Part shown: piece after piece, positions 37,591 through 49,080 of the stretch
Layout of the letters: each line of letters opens with the position of its first letter
Position numbering within the stretch: the stretch's first letter is position 1
Assembly (NCBI GenBank): GCA_002205965.3
Contig: NADL03000590.1
Coordinates: 1,989,001 to 2,053,000, forward strand
DNA: 64,000 nt
Source: Kappaphycus alvarezii
Taxonomy: Eukaryota > Rhodophyta > Florideophyceae > Gigartinales > Solieriaceae
Direction of reading: 5' to 3'
The notes under the pieces: generated by a model
Told to the model about the DNA's origin: nothing
The model's database searches: none
Seen by the model: only the letters and a program-made list of their open reading frames with translations
Program-made: the position numbers and the translations under genes

Positions 37591-40072
37591 CATTGAATGG
37601 GTTGTGAAAATGTTCTTCACTTCCGCTGAGCTAAGGAAGTTACATCCTCACTTCTACCACCCACATCCTGGAAACCTAAGTTGGTTTTCTCGACAACGTC
37701 GGCATCGACTAGGGACCTCAGTTCGAATCCTTCGAATGGAAAAACCAATTGCATGCATTCGGCGTCAAGGAAAAATCTTCAGAGGTTAAAAGTCACAAAG
37801 CCCTAGGCGTCCGAGAACGTTATCATTCGTACCTCAACAGGGTATACAACAAAATCATTACGTAAAACTCTTGCATCGAACGAGGACTTGCTCTCCAGTT
37901 AGCGTTAAAGGCAGCGAATGATAATGCTGGACCCTCTGGCCTCGTCCTCACTCAACTGGTATTCAGTGTTCTACCGCGTATACCACTCATGACAAATGAT
38001 CTCCCTTATCACAACAGCATAATGAAGGCATTAACGGAAGGTTGCAAGGAAATGACAAGAAAATTTCACGACGCCATGTTAAAGTCGGCTTTGCGTGCAA
38101 ACATTCCTGACGTAGCTGATACGACATATTTGCACGGCGATGAGGTCCTGATATATGAGGAGAAATTTTGCCGGCAAATGGATAGGGGCCTATGTAGTAC
38201 ATGATTTACATGAGAAGATGTTAACGTTGCACACAGATAACCGCCAGGTTCGCGCTTCTGTCGAAAAGGTGAAATATTTCCGGGAAAGGAGCGATCCTTC
38301 CGTAGTTGAGGGCCTGCCTCCACTGATCTTTGCGGAAAATAACGCAGAAGCTGACCAGGCGCAGCCTCCAAATGACTCAATAGTCGTTGAATGCCTGTTC
38401 AGTAATAGACTTCTTGATTTGTTAGCATACATTTAACACGCGGAGGGTGATCGACAAAAGGTTCAAGAGGCTCTGTATGCCACAACGTTTACCATTGCAT
38501 ATATCGGCATGCACACCAGTGAGGTCTTGACAAACATGGATCCACGCCGAAACAACGCGAAATTTCAGGCAGCGAAGCTGAAGAAAATCACCGTTCAGAA
38601 AGAACGCAGAGTGTGGAAAGTCATCCCAAAAACGGAAGTACCAAAGGATTTCAACATACTTGGAGCACGTTTTGTTCTAGCGCTGAAGAACTTCGGGACT
38701 ATCGATTAAACGGATAATGGGCGTTACATTGTACAAGGGTACAATGAAAACCATAATCCATACGTGGTGCATGATATCGCCACAATACGTCAGTCGTCGA
38801 TCCTTCTGAGACTTTCTGTTGTTGTAATCAAGGAATTCCGATTTTTCTCTCATGATTTCAAGCATACATCCAGAGCAAGGACAAGATGAGTTGGCGTATA
38901 TTCATTTTGCTGAAGCGCGAGGATCTGAAAACACTCTGTTTTACTGAGGATGAGCTGTTAGAACTCCTTCGTCCTTTAAATTTGACATGCGATGCGGGAG
39001 ATTATTGAGAATTGCAGTCATTTTCTATGTTGGAAAGGATTTGGGGATATATCCCACTGCTGGTGAACCTGCTCTTTACTTGAGGATGTCTGATGGGGAT
39101 CTTGAAAGGACTAATTGGAATATATGATAACCTCCTCGCAGGGTCACCTGAGTTCAAGGAGCCCAGGAACGAGAGCCTCAAGAAGTTTGATTCAAACCCT
39201 CACATCCATGACAGCTTTGATTTCTTCGGAACTGTCAATAGTACAACGGGGCCGTCATTAGTACAACGGGACCATCTGAACTCCAAGTCTCGCAAAATGG
39301 TCACATTTTACGGCTTTCGATGGCACCATAGAACTTTATCTTCGAATAATTTTGGAAGTTTCGGGCCATGTTGGCATGGTGGGCAAACTTGCATCCCGAG
39401 TTGCGTCGCTTAATCAACAGGTCAGCGAAAGTTTCAAGAAAAACTTTCTCCAAAAGCAAGATTCAAGAGTTCAACATGGCATTCAATTTATTCGAGGGTG
39501 GCTCCGTTTGAAGACTGAATTACAAGCGGCTGGGCAGTTATTTTTTGTCTCTTAAGATGTACGCGGATTCTGCATTTGCGACAAACGATAACCTTTCATC
39601 TAAACTGGTATAAATTATATTGGCGGACAAAAATGGAACTGCACACGTACTTGACTACTCTAGTAAGAAGTCTAAAAGTGTTTTAGATAAATTATGGGAG
39701 GATAATGGTATGCATTTGCTGATGGTTTGGAGCGCTCATTCATATTACGGAGAGATGTGGATTTGATGCTCGGACAGAAGATTCCTCTGAATTGCTTTAC
39801 AGACTCGAAGCAGTTGTTCTATTCATCACAAAAGGCCTGCCAACGACCAAAAACCGATTGATGAACGATATTTTGTCAGCTCAGGAGGCGTGCAAAGGTA
39901 ATGAGATAATGCAAGTTGGGTTGGCCAGGTCGGATGATAATCCTGCAGACGGTTTTTCCAAGGTATAGGATAATGGGAAACTGGCAGCATTATTGGAGTC
40001 TGAGGTAGACACCTGTGCTTTTCATTCATGGATAGTGCAAAAGTATCAAGCTCCCAAATAAAACATGCGAGA

Positions 40073-40345
40073 GTGTGAATGCCGTAGATGGATAAGACTG
40101 CGGGTTGGGGTAGCTATATTTGAGTACCGTGCTATTATTGAATTTTATAGATTTTTTTGTGTGTACGCAGCGATACTAAAGTTTTTCTGGAACGGGGAGA
40201 GACCCTCGCCGTTCCTTCCCGGTCGCCGTCTGTTTCTTTATTTTCACCTCTCTCGCTCGAACTCTCCGCCGACGGTGTTGTTCGAATCGCAAGAGAGCAA
40301 GGTTGATCAAATGCCCTGGACTTGAAGCAAGACAAGACAACGACA
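40073..40345 (+). repeat. 3' LTR of copia-type relic
   Basis: 273 bp, starts TG and ends CA, and aligns with the 5' LTR. The purine-rich GCGAGAG directly before it may be the polypurine tract. Confidence 0.85.
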
Positions 40346-41777
40346 TATACGGGCAACCTTCAACTGTACAGTACAGTACAGAGAGTACTGATCACACAGT
40401 GCAATAAAGTACAGTACAGTACAGTACAGTGTATTACCGAATAGTGCGGCTATGCTCCATTCTGTATTACGAAGGTGCACTACTGTAATGCACTATTACT
40501 GTTGTACAGTGCATACTGTCCAAACGGTCGTGTCCAATCGCGGGCCACGACTACAGTGACTTGGCAACTTCGATGACTTGTCGTATTTGGCAGGTTGCAG
40601 TACTGGTGTATAGTGCCACTGGTAATACAGTACTTATTGAGCTGTTACCACTCTTATATTGTCATGCGAACGGTTATGTAAGGCAGAGCTCTCCGCCTGG
40701 TCGGGGCGATAGGAGAGATAAGAGAGGATAGGGAAAAGCGGTCAATCAGACTGCCTACCTACCTGTGTGTCAACTATCTAAGGCAATCGGCCTAATTAAA
40801 CACACCAAATACGGGACTGCAACGGCATCTCGTGGGCTTTTGTACCCGTTCACTGTGCCTTCCTTCCTCGCTCCCCCTCGCTGACACTACGATTTCTACA
40901 ATTACCAGCTACAAAAACATTTGTGCGGCATGTAATGTACTGCACTGTACTGTACTGCACAGCACTGTACCAAAATTAGTGCCAACCAGCTCAAATTCCG
41001 GATAAACTATAAATCTAGTGAAGGACACGTGGTGGAATGCTGTGTGGTCTTACACTCTGTACAAAACAATGTTTTGTTGATGTTAACATAAAGACAAATC
41101 ATACTTGCAAGGGTCACGCGATTTGCTCAATCCGGTGACAAAAAAATAACACTTCCTCAATCCAATCCACATCAACTGGTGCTTCGAACACAAACCCTCA
41201 AAGACATCGTCATCCACAGCTCCCTCGTAAACACATCCTTCAGTGTTACCGTGAACAGCAAATTAACCGCCATGATTCCTCCATCCCCACCAGCCTCGTC
41301 CTGTACGACTCAATGCCCTCGTATCTTTCGTGACAGGTCTGCCTTCAACCTGATGACGTTAGCTCCAGAACAACTGCAATCTTCTCTCTTAAAACATGTG
41401 TACAAACCACGAATCTTTGCACACTTTCTGATAGCCCCGCAGATCACTCGTTAGTAACAGTGTCAAGTGACGCCTTCCAGTCTACAAAGCCCCTACCAGT
41501 GCATTATCGACTCGTGCAAACATCAATCCATCATTACCCGCCAACCTCACTTGGTAACGCGCGTGTAGCGCTTGTAGTCCTTCACTACGTCACTCTACAC
41601 CAATCCTCCACCGAGCCATACTATCACTCCGACCATGACCTTCCTTTGCATCCTTGAACTCCATTTACACCAACCCTTACCAAACGTAATCTGCTCCAAT
41701 CAAGTCTGCCCTCCAGTATCACTCTCTATCAAGCAATCCCGTTCCATCCTCCCTGATTAGATGCTTGCCCCATTGCC
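40346..41777. other. intergenic with TACTG/CAGTA repeats
   Basis: Between the copia-type relic and the 3' end of the 5-phosphatase gene. CAGTA/TACTG pentamer tracts lie at about 40,364-40,430 and 40,935-40,975. The open frame at 41,179-41,454 begins with GTG and shows no domain, so it is not called. Confidence 0.45.
40364..40430. repeat. GTACA/TACTG pentamer tract
   Basis: GTACAGTACAGTACA at about 40,366-40,380 and five pentamers at 40,408-40,430. This is the opposite orientation to the tract at 4.6 kb, just right of the 3' LTR. Confidence 0.8.
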
Positions 41778-44131
41778 TCACCCACTCCTCACAACATATG
41801 AGCCGCTCACTTCTCCCTGTTGTCTTCCCCCTGACCAGATCTGCAATCGAAACTTCACCTCCTTTTCTCCATTCTCGTTCTCCTCCTCCTCCCCGCCCAT
41901 CCACAGCACGGCAGATCCAATCACACCGTCTCGCCGTGTCGGGATTTCATCTTTAACCGTTATAACAACATACCCCCTTTTCAAACTTTCCGCTCCGCTA
42001 TTGATCAAATCAATCACCGGGATCATATCCTTCTCCCACACTGGGTTTTGCGAAGCAGTCACTGTTCGTGTGCGATACTCCCCCTCATCCAACTCAGCCA
42101 CCGCATCCCCATGAAACGTACAATACGGGTCCGCGTGCTGGCCTTCTCCCAATTCCTCGTGCTTTTTCCACCCAACGTGGTTGTGAATATGCAAAGCCTT
42201 GGCCACAGCAATTCGACGACCTCCATGATCCATCTCCGGGATACCCCTTGCACGCAAGCTTTTGAATTCCAGCTGCAGGCCAGTCCCACCAGATCCTCCG
42301 AGCCCGCTTGGAATCAAGGCTCGCATCGACAAGGATCGAGGTGATACAATTGGCGATATCATCGGCGAAATAATCCCCATTTCACGCGCCTCTTGAACCC
42401 CGACCTCACTGGCTATCGCCTCCAAGCTTCGCATTCCTGTCGTGTGCGAGAGCGACGCAGTGAATTTCGCGTACACTGGAGAATGATCCGACGTCATGAT
42501 CTCGTCTGCGGGTTTGTATTCCTCGAGTTGCAACTTGGACCCCGGCAGCGATCGGTAAAGAACTCTATCGCAATAGGACGGCACGCGAAGTTTAAAGGTG
42601 GAATACTTTCGCGACCCGTACTCGTACCGATACGTGGGCGGAAAGTCGGTCATGCCCTCCTGAAATCCATGAAACGCCCTACCCGCGGCCATTTCCTGTA
42701 CCAGTTGATCAGATTCGCGAAGTTTTGCCCACTGCTGCTCCTCAATGAGTTGCAAAACCTTATCCCTATCCATGGAAACCCTGTAATTAAGGTCTCCCAT
42801 CCAAAACAAGTGATGCACAGCACTGGACAAAATATCCACCTCTGAATTATCCCTCAAGTTACGAAGTCCGCTAGCAATGGACGCAAAGTCCTCATTTCGT
42901 CGATTGACCTCCTTCATATGTGCGGCAAGATGCGAGTTTATGATCACAAAGTCAGTATCAAAAACGGAAAAGCGAACACCGATAGCGCCCTTGTTCCCGC
43001 CCATGCCACCCAGTCCGACGTTTGCAGTATCGGAGCGGACACGAGATACGGCATGCAGCAAGGAAGTTTTCACAAATACAGACAAACAACGGTCCCATGC
43101 GGCCAATTTGGCAATGCAAGTATACTGAGGCTCTGGAAAATGAGCGGTAAGCAAGGCATGCCAATGCTCTTTCCCCGACGTACTGGCCGAGTTTTGGGTA
43201 GGAATCGGGAGCGCACTGGGCAATCTTGCGAGGATATCGTCGTGTGTGTCAGCATTTTGCAAGAGCGGGGAAGTCTCAGACGAGGAATCCGAGGCTGAGG
43301 GCTTGGATGCAAGCGATGTCAACTGTGACAATGTGCGATGGGACGGCGTAGTATTGTGGGGCGGGGAGACAGACACGGGTGAGGTGGCGGTGTAGGAGCA
43401 CTCCTGAGCGCCAACGGCGACGATATGAGCATGATTGGCATGTGAGAGCCAGGCGGACAAATCGTGCGGGGGTTGCGAGTTGCCGACGTTGAAGGTGGTG
43501 AGAAAGAGGGCGAGGTTGTCTGGGCGTGACTCGCGCTGTGCACGGACATTGTACAAGACGTCGAGAAAAGCTTGTGTGGCGAAGCGGGAATTGAAAAAGA
43601 GGTCTGTGTGTTGAGTTGAGGGGCGAGAGCGGGGGCAAGGGAGACGGCACGACCGTGGTGAAAGTGTAGGCCGCGATCCAGGAGACGGATGTCGTGGATG
43701 TTTGCAATGTGTTGTTTGCGGTAATGGTTTGGATTCAAGTGTGCAGGGCGTAGTGGGAGGGAGATGGAAATGCGCGGTGCACGGGATTCGAGGGTTGTGG
43801 ATGTGGGTTGTGGTTCGGCGGGAGGGGGGGCGGGGGTTGTTGGGGTGGAGTGTGGTTTTGGGTGAAGGGCGATGATGTGGGCGGAGGTGGTGTCTAGGAG
43901 GATGTTAGGGTGGGATGGATTGGAGGAGCGGAAGAGAAAGGTGGTGGGGGAGATGAGTTGGACGTCGTTTGCGACGGTACGAAGTTTTGCGTCGCGGGGT
44001 TTGGGGGTTGAGGAGAGTAGGTAGGAGAGGGCGATAGCGAGGGCAATACATAAGGCGGCGGAGAGGACATGCGGGTCTGTGAGAAAGGTACAGGTTAGGG
44101 TGAACAAGTTGAAAAGGAAGGGCAAGGGCAT
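41778..44131 (-). CDS. inositol polyphosphate 5-phosphatase with N-terminal membrane segment and C2-like tail
   Basis: It hydrolyses the 5-phosphate of phosphoinositides or inositol polyphosphates. The catalytic frame (41,778-43,603) shows all signature blocks: TFNVGN, the QEC Mg site, GGMGGNKGAIGVRF, NSHLAAH, WMGDLNYRV, PPTYRYE, PSYCDRVLY and TSDHSPV. A C2-like region follows (ADPYCTFHGD, NPVWEKDM, VVITVKDE). This frame has no upstream ATG before its homology. A second frame with an ATG at 44,131 begins with a hydrophobic membrane segment. Removing a 50-nt GT-AG stretch (43,653-43,604) joins both in frame into 767 aa. That intron is inferred, with a weak donor (GTCGTG). An alternative is a separate start or a sequence error. 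Confidence 0.85.
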
Positions 44132-45255
44132 TTTGGATATGAGATGGGGAGAACGGCGGCTTGTGGTGATGGTCAGATGAGGCAGCAGGGAGGAGCGTAC
44201 AAGAAGGGAAATGCAAAGTGAATCGAAACAAAAATTGCAGACACGCTGTACTGTACTCTAATATACTGTACTGTACATACAATACATGAGGCGGACAGCG
44301 ACGGGGATGGAATAAAGTTGATTTGAAGCAGCTGCAGGCCGGTTCAACTTGAACAGAATCAAACGTGATGTCGATGTCAACATCACATCAACGACAATAA
44401 AGGGCGTCCAACGCAGTACACAATATCATAACCGTTCACACTTTCACACTTGGTTCAAAAATAAATCAACATGTTTCATCATGACGCCATTTCTACTCTA
44501 CCAGGGACACCTGTCCCTTTCTCAAATGATCCACCGTTGCAGAAACCCTGACGACATGGCGCACTTGCAAAAGGGCAAAGCAAGACTCGAATTTTCTCAA
44601 CCCCTCCAATAGCCAGCTACTGTAGGCAAGCGACGTCAAGGCTCAACGCCGCCTTGGCCATACAGACGACCGAACGGTTGCAACCCTCTGCAATGCCGCC
44701 ATATGCAGCACATGGAAAAGTATCTCACCGCAAGAGGAGTTGCAGCAAACCCAGCCAGGCATTCCCGCCCATCATCATCTCCCGCTGTGTTTGTGCCGAA
44801 TCAAGGGGGCCCCCCCTTTCCCCGTGAGGAACTTTCATGTAAGCATTTTTGGCTCGCGTGTTGACAGATTCTTTGGTTTATTGTCAGTCTGGTTGTGCAA
44901 TGACAGTACACGCACCATTCCATGTGTTTGACTATTATTTTTATGTAACTTGAGTGTTTTCTGCAGAAGGCTGGGCCCTGTGGCCTCATTCTTTTGACTC
45001 TCTTGTCTTACTCGCCGCATGATCAGTCCTCATACCTGAACAAAACACATCGACGTGAACCCTTTCAAGGATTCTCCCAGCCCCCTCTATGGCAATGTAC
45101 TGTATTATGCTATACATTATTGTGCTGTACTGTACCGTACAGTACGGCAGATCTACTGTACATGTACTGTACAGTACAGCATGGAAGAAAGAAAGAAGAA
45201 ACAAGTTGAATGCGTTCAGTATCTACTGGGGATTGCGCACGCCCTAACTATACGG
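44132..45255. other. intergenic upstream of the 5-phosphatase
   Basis: TACTG-type repeats lie at about 44,247-44,280 (some 120 bp before the start codon) and 45,097-45,180. No gene is recognised. Confidence 0.45.
45097..45180. repeat. TACTG/CAGTA repeat cluster
   Basis: Dense GTACTGTA and TACAGTAC motifs in both orientations form several near-palindromes, adjacent to the 3' end of the LINE copy. Confidence 0.75.
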
Positions 45256-46164
45256 TTAAGATCTAACCGGATGTACTTCGTCGTCCATGCGCATCGGGGC
45301 TCGCCACAGGATAGCTTCAGCGATGGATGTCCAGAGGGTGCAACTCAGTCGCTGGTAGATACGGCGGCGGATAACGCCGACTGTCGAGTGACACTTGGAC
45401 TCCTCGATAAATGCAATAGTTCCAGGGGAAGGGGTACCTAGGGAATCAAACGCCAGAGGTCGGAACGTGAAGTTCGGCGTGTAAGGCGCAGAAGATGGGC
45501 CAGTTGAGGGAGCGGTGAGGCGTCGGGCGATGTTGCCTTCCAGGGTTGTGACCTTGTCGCGAGTCGCCAGTTCAGCAGCGCCTCCGGCGACCTGGGTCGC
45601 CTTGGTGCGAACTGCGGCCTTAAACGGTGAGACGACAGTGATGTCACAGGCGACAGTGATGTCACAGGCAATGGGGCGCAACGTTGTGCCTTCCGGGGTT
45701 GGGGGCGGTTGTACAAGGATATCGGCGGGGCGGAGCTCAGTGCCCGGGACGAGGAACGGAACCTCTTGCCGAGTATCCAGACCCGCGGCGCGGGTAACGT
45801 GTGTCGCAATCGCCTTACAGAGCGAGTTATAGCGGTGACGACGGCTGAAACCAGGGCAGCAGAGGTCGGCGGCGTGATCCCCGAGGATGTCCAAGGGGTG
45901 GTCACAGTGGTGGCAGTTGAGGGGCATGGAGTCATCATACACTGGCAGTCCGAGGTGACGGCGGAGCATGGTCTGCCAGTGTGTGGTGTGGACCTTCGTA
46001 GCTGCCGTGGGGTGAGCGAAGAGAAACGCCGCAGCGGGGCTGCGGCGGAACGCGAAGCCACGGATGCGATGTCGAATGTCGGCTTCGCTATGGGCGGTCG
46101 GGTTTGGGGCATTCGCCCAGGAGTCGTCGTGCCAATGTACTCTTGCCCGCGCCTCTTGCTGCAC
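45256..46164 (-). pseudogene. LINE ORF 3' part: zinc knuckle and restriction-like endonuclease domain
   Basis: The 302-residue frame contains LNCHHCDHPLDILGDHAADLC, a Cys/His cluster with the G-D-H-A signature found in the C-terminal part of many LINE polyproteins. This is followed by SRRHRYNSLCKAIA, a Glu, and ELRPADILVQPP before ACDITV. The last parts look like a PD-(D/E)xK endonuclease fold used for target cleavage. An 18-bp perfect duplication repeats the ACDITV block. The C-terminus FRPLAFDSLGTPSP to HPVRS is shared with fragments at 11.5 and 13.8 kb. Upstream the frame stays open past the Met, so the call is a fragment of a longer polyprotein. Confidence 0.6.
45633..45668. repeat. perfect 18-bp tandem duplication in LINE endonuclease region
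   Basis: Units 45,633-45,650 and 45,651-45,668 are identical and keep the reading frame, doubling the peptide ACDITV. Confidence 0.9.
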
Positions 46165-46920
46165 CCGTTTGAGAAGGGTTAGAGTGTCGGTGGGTGAAGC
46201 AGCTAGAGTTGGAGGGTCAAGGGTGGAAAGGTCGACTATCCCGGGGATGGAGAGGGCAAAACGGCGGAGAAAAGTCCCAGCCTGACGGAGGAGGAAGGAC
46301 CGGTCGCCGCGGTAGCGGCCAGAAGCAAGTGCACAAGCACGCGGCGTGGCGTATGCGGAAGTTCGCTACCGTGCGGGCGCAGCATCAATGATGCTGGTGG
46401 CGGCAGCGCCGTGGAGGCACGAGGCGATGCTTTCGAAGCCCTGACCTCCGAGGTGCATGGGGAGGCAGACTTGGTCCCAGGCTCGGCCGTGAGAGCTATG
46501 TCGTGTAACTTTTCATTGATGACCGTTGTAGATCATCAAATTCTTCTGCGGCAGACTCGGCTAAGCGCGGATCTGAGAGCTTGAATGCATGCGATAGGAG
46601 GCATGCAGAGGCACAGATCCGGTGCCTGTGGAACCGGGCGCGGGCGTCGCGGACCAGCAGGAGGCGGTCAAGGGTACGGCGGCACTGAGCAATCTTGGAC
46701 CGGAGAAAACTCTCCGTGAACGTTTTGTTTCCAATGGGGGCCCCTCTAGAAGCGGAAAGCCGTCCCGCGAGCATTCTGCGAGAGGGAAATCCGCTAAGAG
46801 GGCTGCACGATCCGGCGGCATGTCGTGAGGCCAATATATGCGTGTCTTTCGTGGGTTGACATGGAAGCCAAGCGTGGGACCATCTCGGGCAAGGAGGGCC
46901 TATTGCAGATGCAATGTTGT

Positions 46921-47579
46921 GAACCTCTCCAATGGACACACCATCACCATCCCCACAAACCCAGCGTTCCAGAAGAGCCATTTCACCGACCAGCACTACC
47001 CTTCCCCCCCCAATCCCCATACTGGACAAAAGTCTCCCACATCCATCATCCATGCCACGCACCACCACACCGCTTCCAGCCCACTCTTTGCACAAAACAC
47101 CTCCAACCCCACCTCACATCACCGCCAAACCCCCACAATACTTCACTCCCTCTGCCCCACAACCATCCTCCTTCACCCAACACCCTTCCCCGCACCCGCA
47201 CCGCAAACACCATACCACATTCAACATTCCCCCCGAACCACAACCCAACATCCAGTACACTCCATCTCAAAATCCAACCCCTCTCCACATTTCCCCATGC
47301 CGACACCATCTGTAAATACCCTCTCCCCACCCTACACCTCCCAAACCATCGTTCACCCACTCTCGTATCATCCTACACAACCGTACCGTACCGCAATCAC
47401 CTGCATCCTGCCGCCTGTTTCTCAAACTCACCCCAGAGTACCCGCCTTGAATAAATGCAACCCAGCACTGCTTCCACTGCGTCCATCTCACACTTTTGCA
47501 CCACTGACGTGCCGATTCCCAAACATGACCAACGCTGTGGGGCTGCGACATGTCGCGTCATTTGCCTTTGCCACAGAGA
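46921..47579. other. C/A-rich low-complexity stretch
   Basis: The plus strand is almost free of G for about 600 bp, so long frames rich in Pro, His, Thr and Ser appear in all three plus frames (for example 46,932-47,315). Since all frames are equally open, composition explains them. Such bias also marks the 5' parts of genes elsewhere in this window. No gene is called. Confidence 0.4.
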
Positions 47580-49080
47580 CTAAACACAGGTGTACTGTCG
47601 CTTAGGATTCTGGTGCTGCCATCGCCACGTTGGGTGTTGACAAGCCACACTCTCTACATCCCGCAGAGAGATCGTCGCTTCAGTGACGTCTATCCTGCCT
47701 GCGTTTGCATCTTGTGAAACAGATTTGATGCCGCGCCATTGTAGAGAGGCGTTGTTTATGGCAGTGTGACTGTAATTCTGTCGTTCCTTTCTGCCAAGTG
47801 CAGAGATCTCTGCGGTATGCTGCATCGTGCTCACCCTGTGTGTCGTACTGAATCTCTTACTGTCCTTGTCCTCCCTTTCTGTTGCAACGAGCCCGTCGAT
47901 GCTAAAATCCTCGGGTTTTGCCCTCCTCAACGGCACGAGGCTGTCCTTTGTACACGAATCTCGCAGTAAACACGTCGCAATGGCGTGATTTGTACCCGTC
48001 TTATCTTGTGCACATTTGCATTCCAGCATGTAAAGAAAAAGCATAATGACACATACTCGCGATACGTTGAGAGAAATGGTTTGGTGCGTTGCAACGATGG
48101 CTGCATACGAGTCGAAATCGCAAACCTCTCGCACCAGCCTCCCCCGCTGCCTGCAGGCACTCTGTGGCGGCATCTTTAAACCGGTATGATTTAGGTACCA
48201 AACGCGGATTCAGACCAACGAGTTACACTCTGTCCTCAATTTCACGACGGGTCTCCACGAGCCATGCCTGCGGAGGTTTACCTTTGTCTCACAAAATTTT
48301 CGTCGTGGCAAGCACCTCATTTTCGGTGGGCTTCGACATTGTCAACAAAACGCCATCTTTTGCCAACCCCGAAAAAGGCTCTGTGGATTGTTTGAAGCAA
48401 ACCAAGTATCCAGCACTCATCCGTTGACGAGTAGACCCGCTGTTCCGGAGGATCAAGGACCGCTGCAACCGGCGCATCATCTTGAAATCTTGAAACCGAT
48501 TGGTCAAAATTAAACAAACTAGTTCTCCATTCCCCTGTTTACCCTATGTCTGACGCAACAGTAACAACGTCTCTCGCGGTTGGAAGTCCACGCACAGTAT
48601 AGCAGCTGAGCAGCTGGTTGATAGAGAGAAGACACTCCCTCGTATACATCATGGACCCCGCGTTTTTCCAATGCCCAGTTGGCCAGTAACGGCTACCCAA
48701 AGGCGATCTTGCATAGCATCCAGTGCGTGATAAACGCGGCTTCGACTTTCTTATCTTGTAATAGTGGCTGAAGTGCCTTCGATAGACTCAACATACAGTG
48801 CCTGACCACCATGCAGCACGTAGCCAAGATGCTCGACACGATCCCGGTCTTGTCCCGTGTCCAATGATCCCTGTCGTTCAGTGTACAGGTCCACAAGCTT
48901 TTACACAAGGGGATCCAGCTTCTGCCCCCGTCTTAAACACACATAATCATCAATATTCTAGTGCTGAACAAACGTGCGAGCAACCGTCAAGCTGGAACTG
49001 GGGAAAATTGGCAGACTTGCATGCAGCTGCTCATCTGGTCTCGTACAAGGCGGTCTACCGCATGACACTTTTATGGCTCG
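47580..49080 (-). pseudogene. broken P-loop NTPase-like gene, possibly Crinkler/RHS-type
   Basis: On the minus strand a Walker A-like motif (GQLGIGKT) lies near 48,660-48,690. Downstream on the same strand, several short frames have normal protein composition, including SKPTENEVLATTKIL and KGKPPQAWLVETRREIEDRV. The P-loop preceded by W-V-A-V-T-G recalls the NTPase domain of Crinkler/RHS-type proteins, but this is inference from one motif. The region is broken at several places and looks like a fossil. A link to the mobile elements on its left is possible but not shown. Confidence 0.35.

Larger units (their letters stand above)
32662..40345 (+). mobile_element. Ty1/copia-type LTR retrotransposon relic with both LTRs
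   Basis: Two similar terminal repeats (32,662-32,935 and 40,073-40,345), both opening TGTGAATGC, bound about 7.1 kb of plus-strand interior. In order: a long leader; gag-like sequence from about 34,683; a protease segment at about 36,250-36,560; the pre-integrase and integrase region at about 37,590-38,430; reverse transcriptase from about 38,500; and RNase H-like sequence to about 40,000. A roughly 1-kb unrelated stretch separates protease from integrase. The flanks CATAC (32,657-32,661) and TATAC (40,346-40,350) look like an eroded 5-bp target duplication. The element is broken in many places (more than ten). The LTRs are about four-fifths identical by eye, which makes it old. Confidence 0.85.
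45256..46920 (-). mobile_element. 5'-truncated LINE (non-LTR retrotransposon)
   Basis: This is the best copy of a family with three members in this window. On the minus strand, about 46,900-46,500 holds the end of the reverse transcriptase (L-G-F-H-V-N-P-R-K-T-R-I-Y-W and then GAPIGNKTFTESFL), split over two frames. A 302-codon frame from 46,164 to 45,256 carries a zinc-knuckle-like CHHC block and a nuclease-like region. Homology ends abruptly near 46,920, as expected when reverse transcription stops early. No poly-A tail or target duplication was identified. Confidence 0.65.

Noticed and set aside
37718-37732. tRNA B-box-like GTTCGAATCC
   Set aside because: No A box or cloverleaf can be drawn around it, and it lies inside the copia-type relic.
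43276-43707. 143-codon minus-strand frame inside the 5-phosphatase
   Set aside because: Third frame of a C-rich coding strand, with no homology.
46932-47605. Pro/His/Thr-rich frames of up to 255 codons
   Set aside because: All three plus frames are open because the strand nearly lacks G. No domain or splice structure supports a protein.
47580-48173. 197-codon minus-strand frame as an intact gene
   Set aside because: No recognisable domain. A neighbouring frame on the same strand continues the NTPase-like relic, so the long frame is probably incidental.
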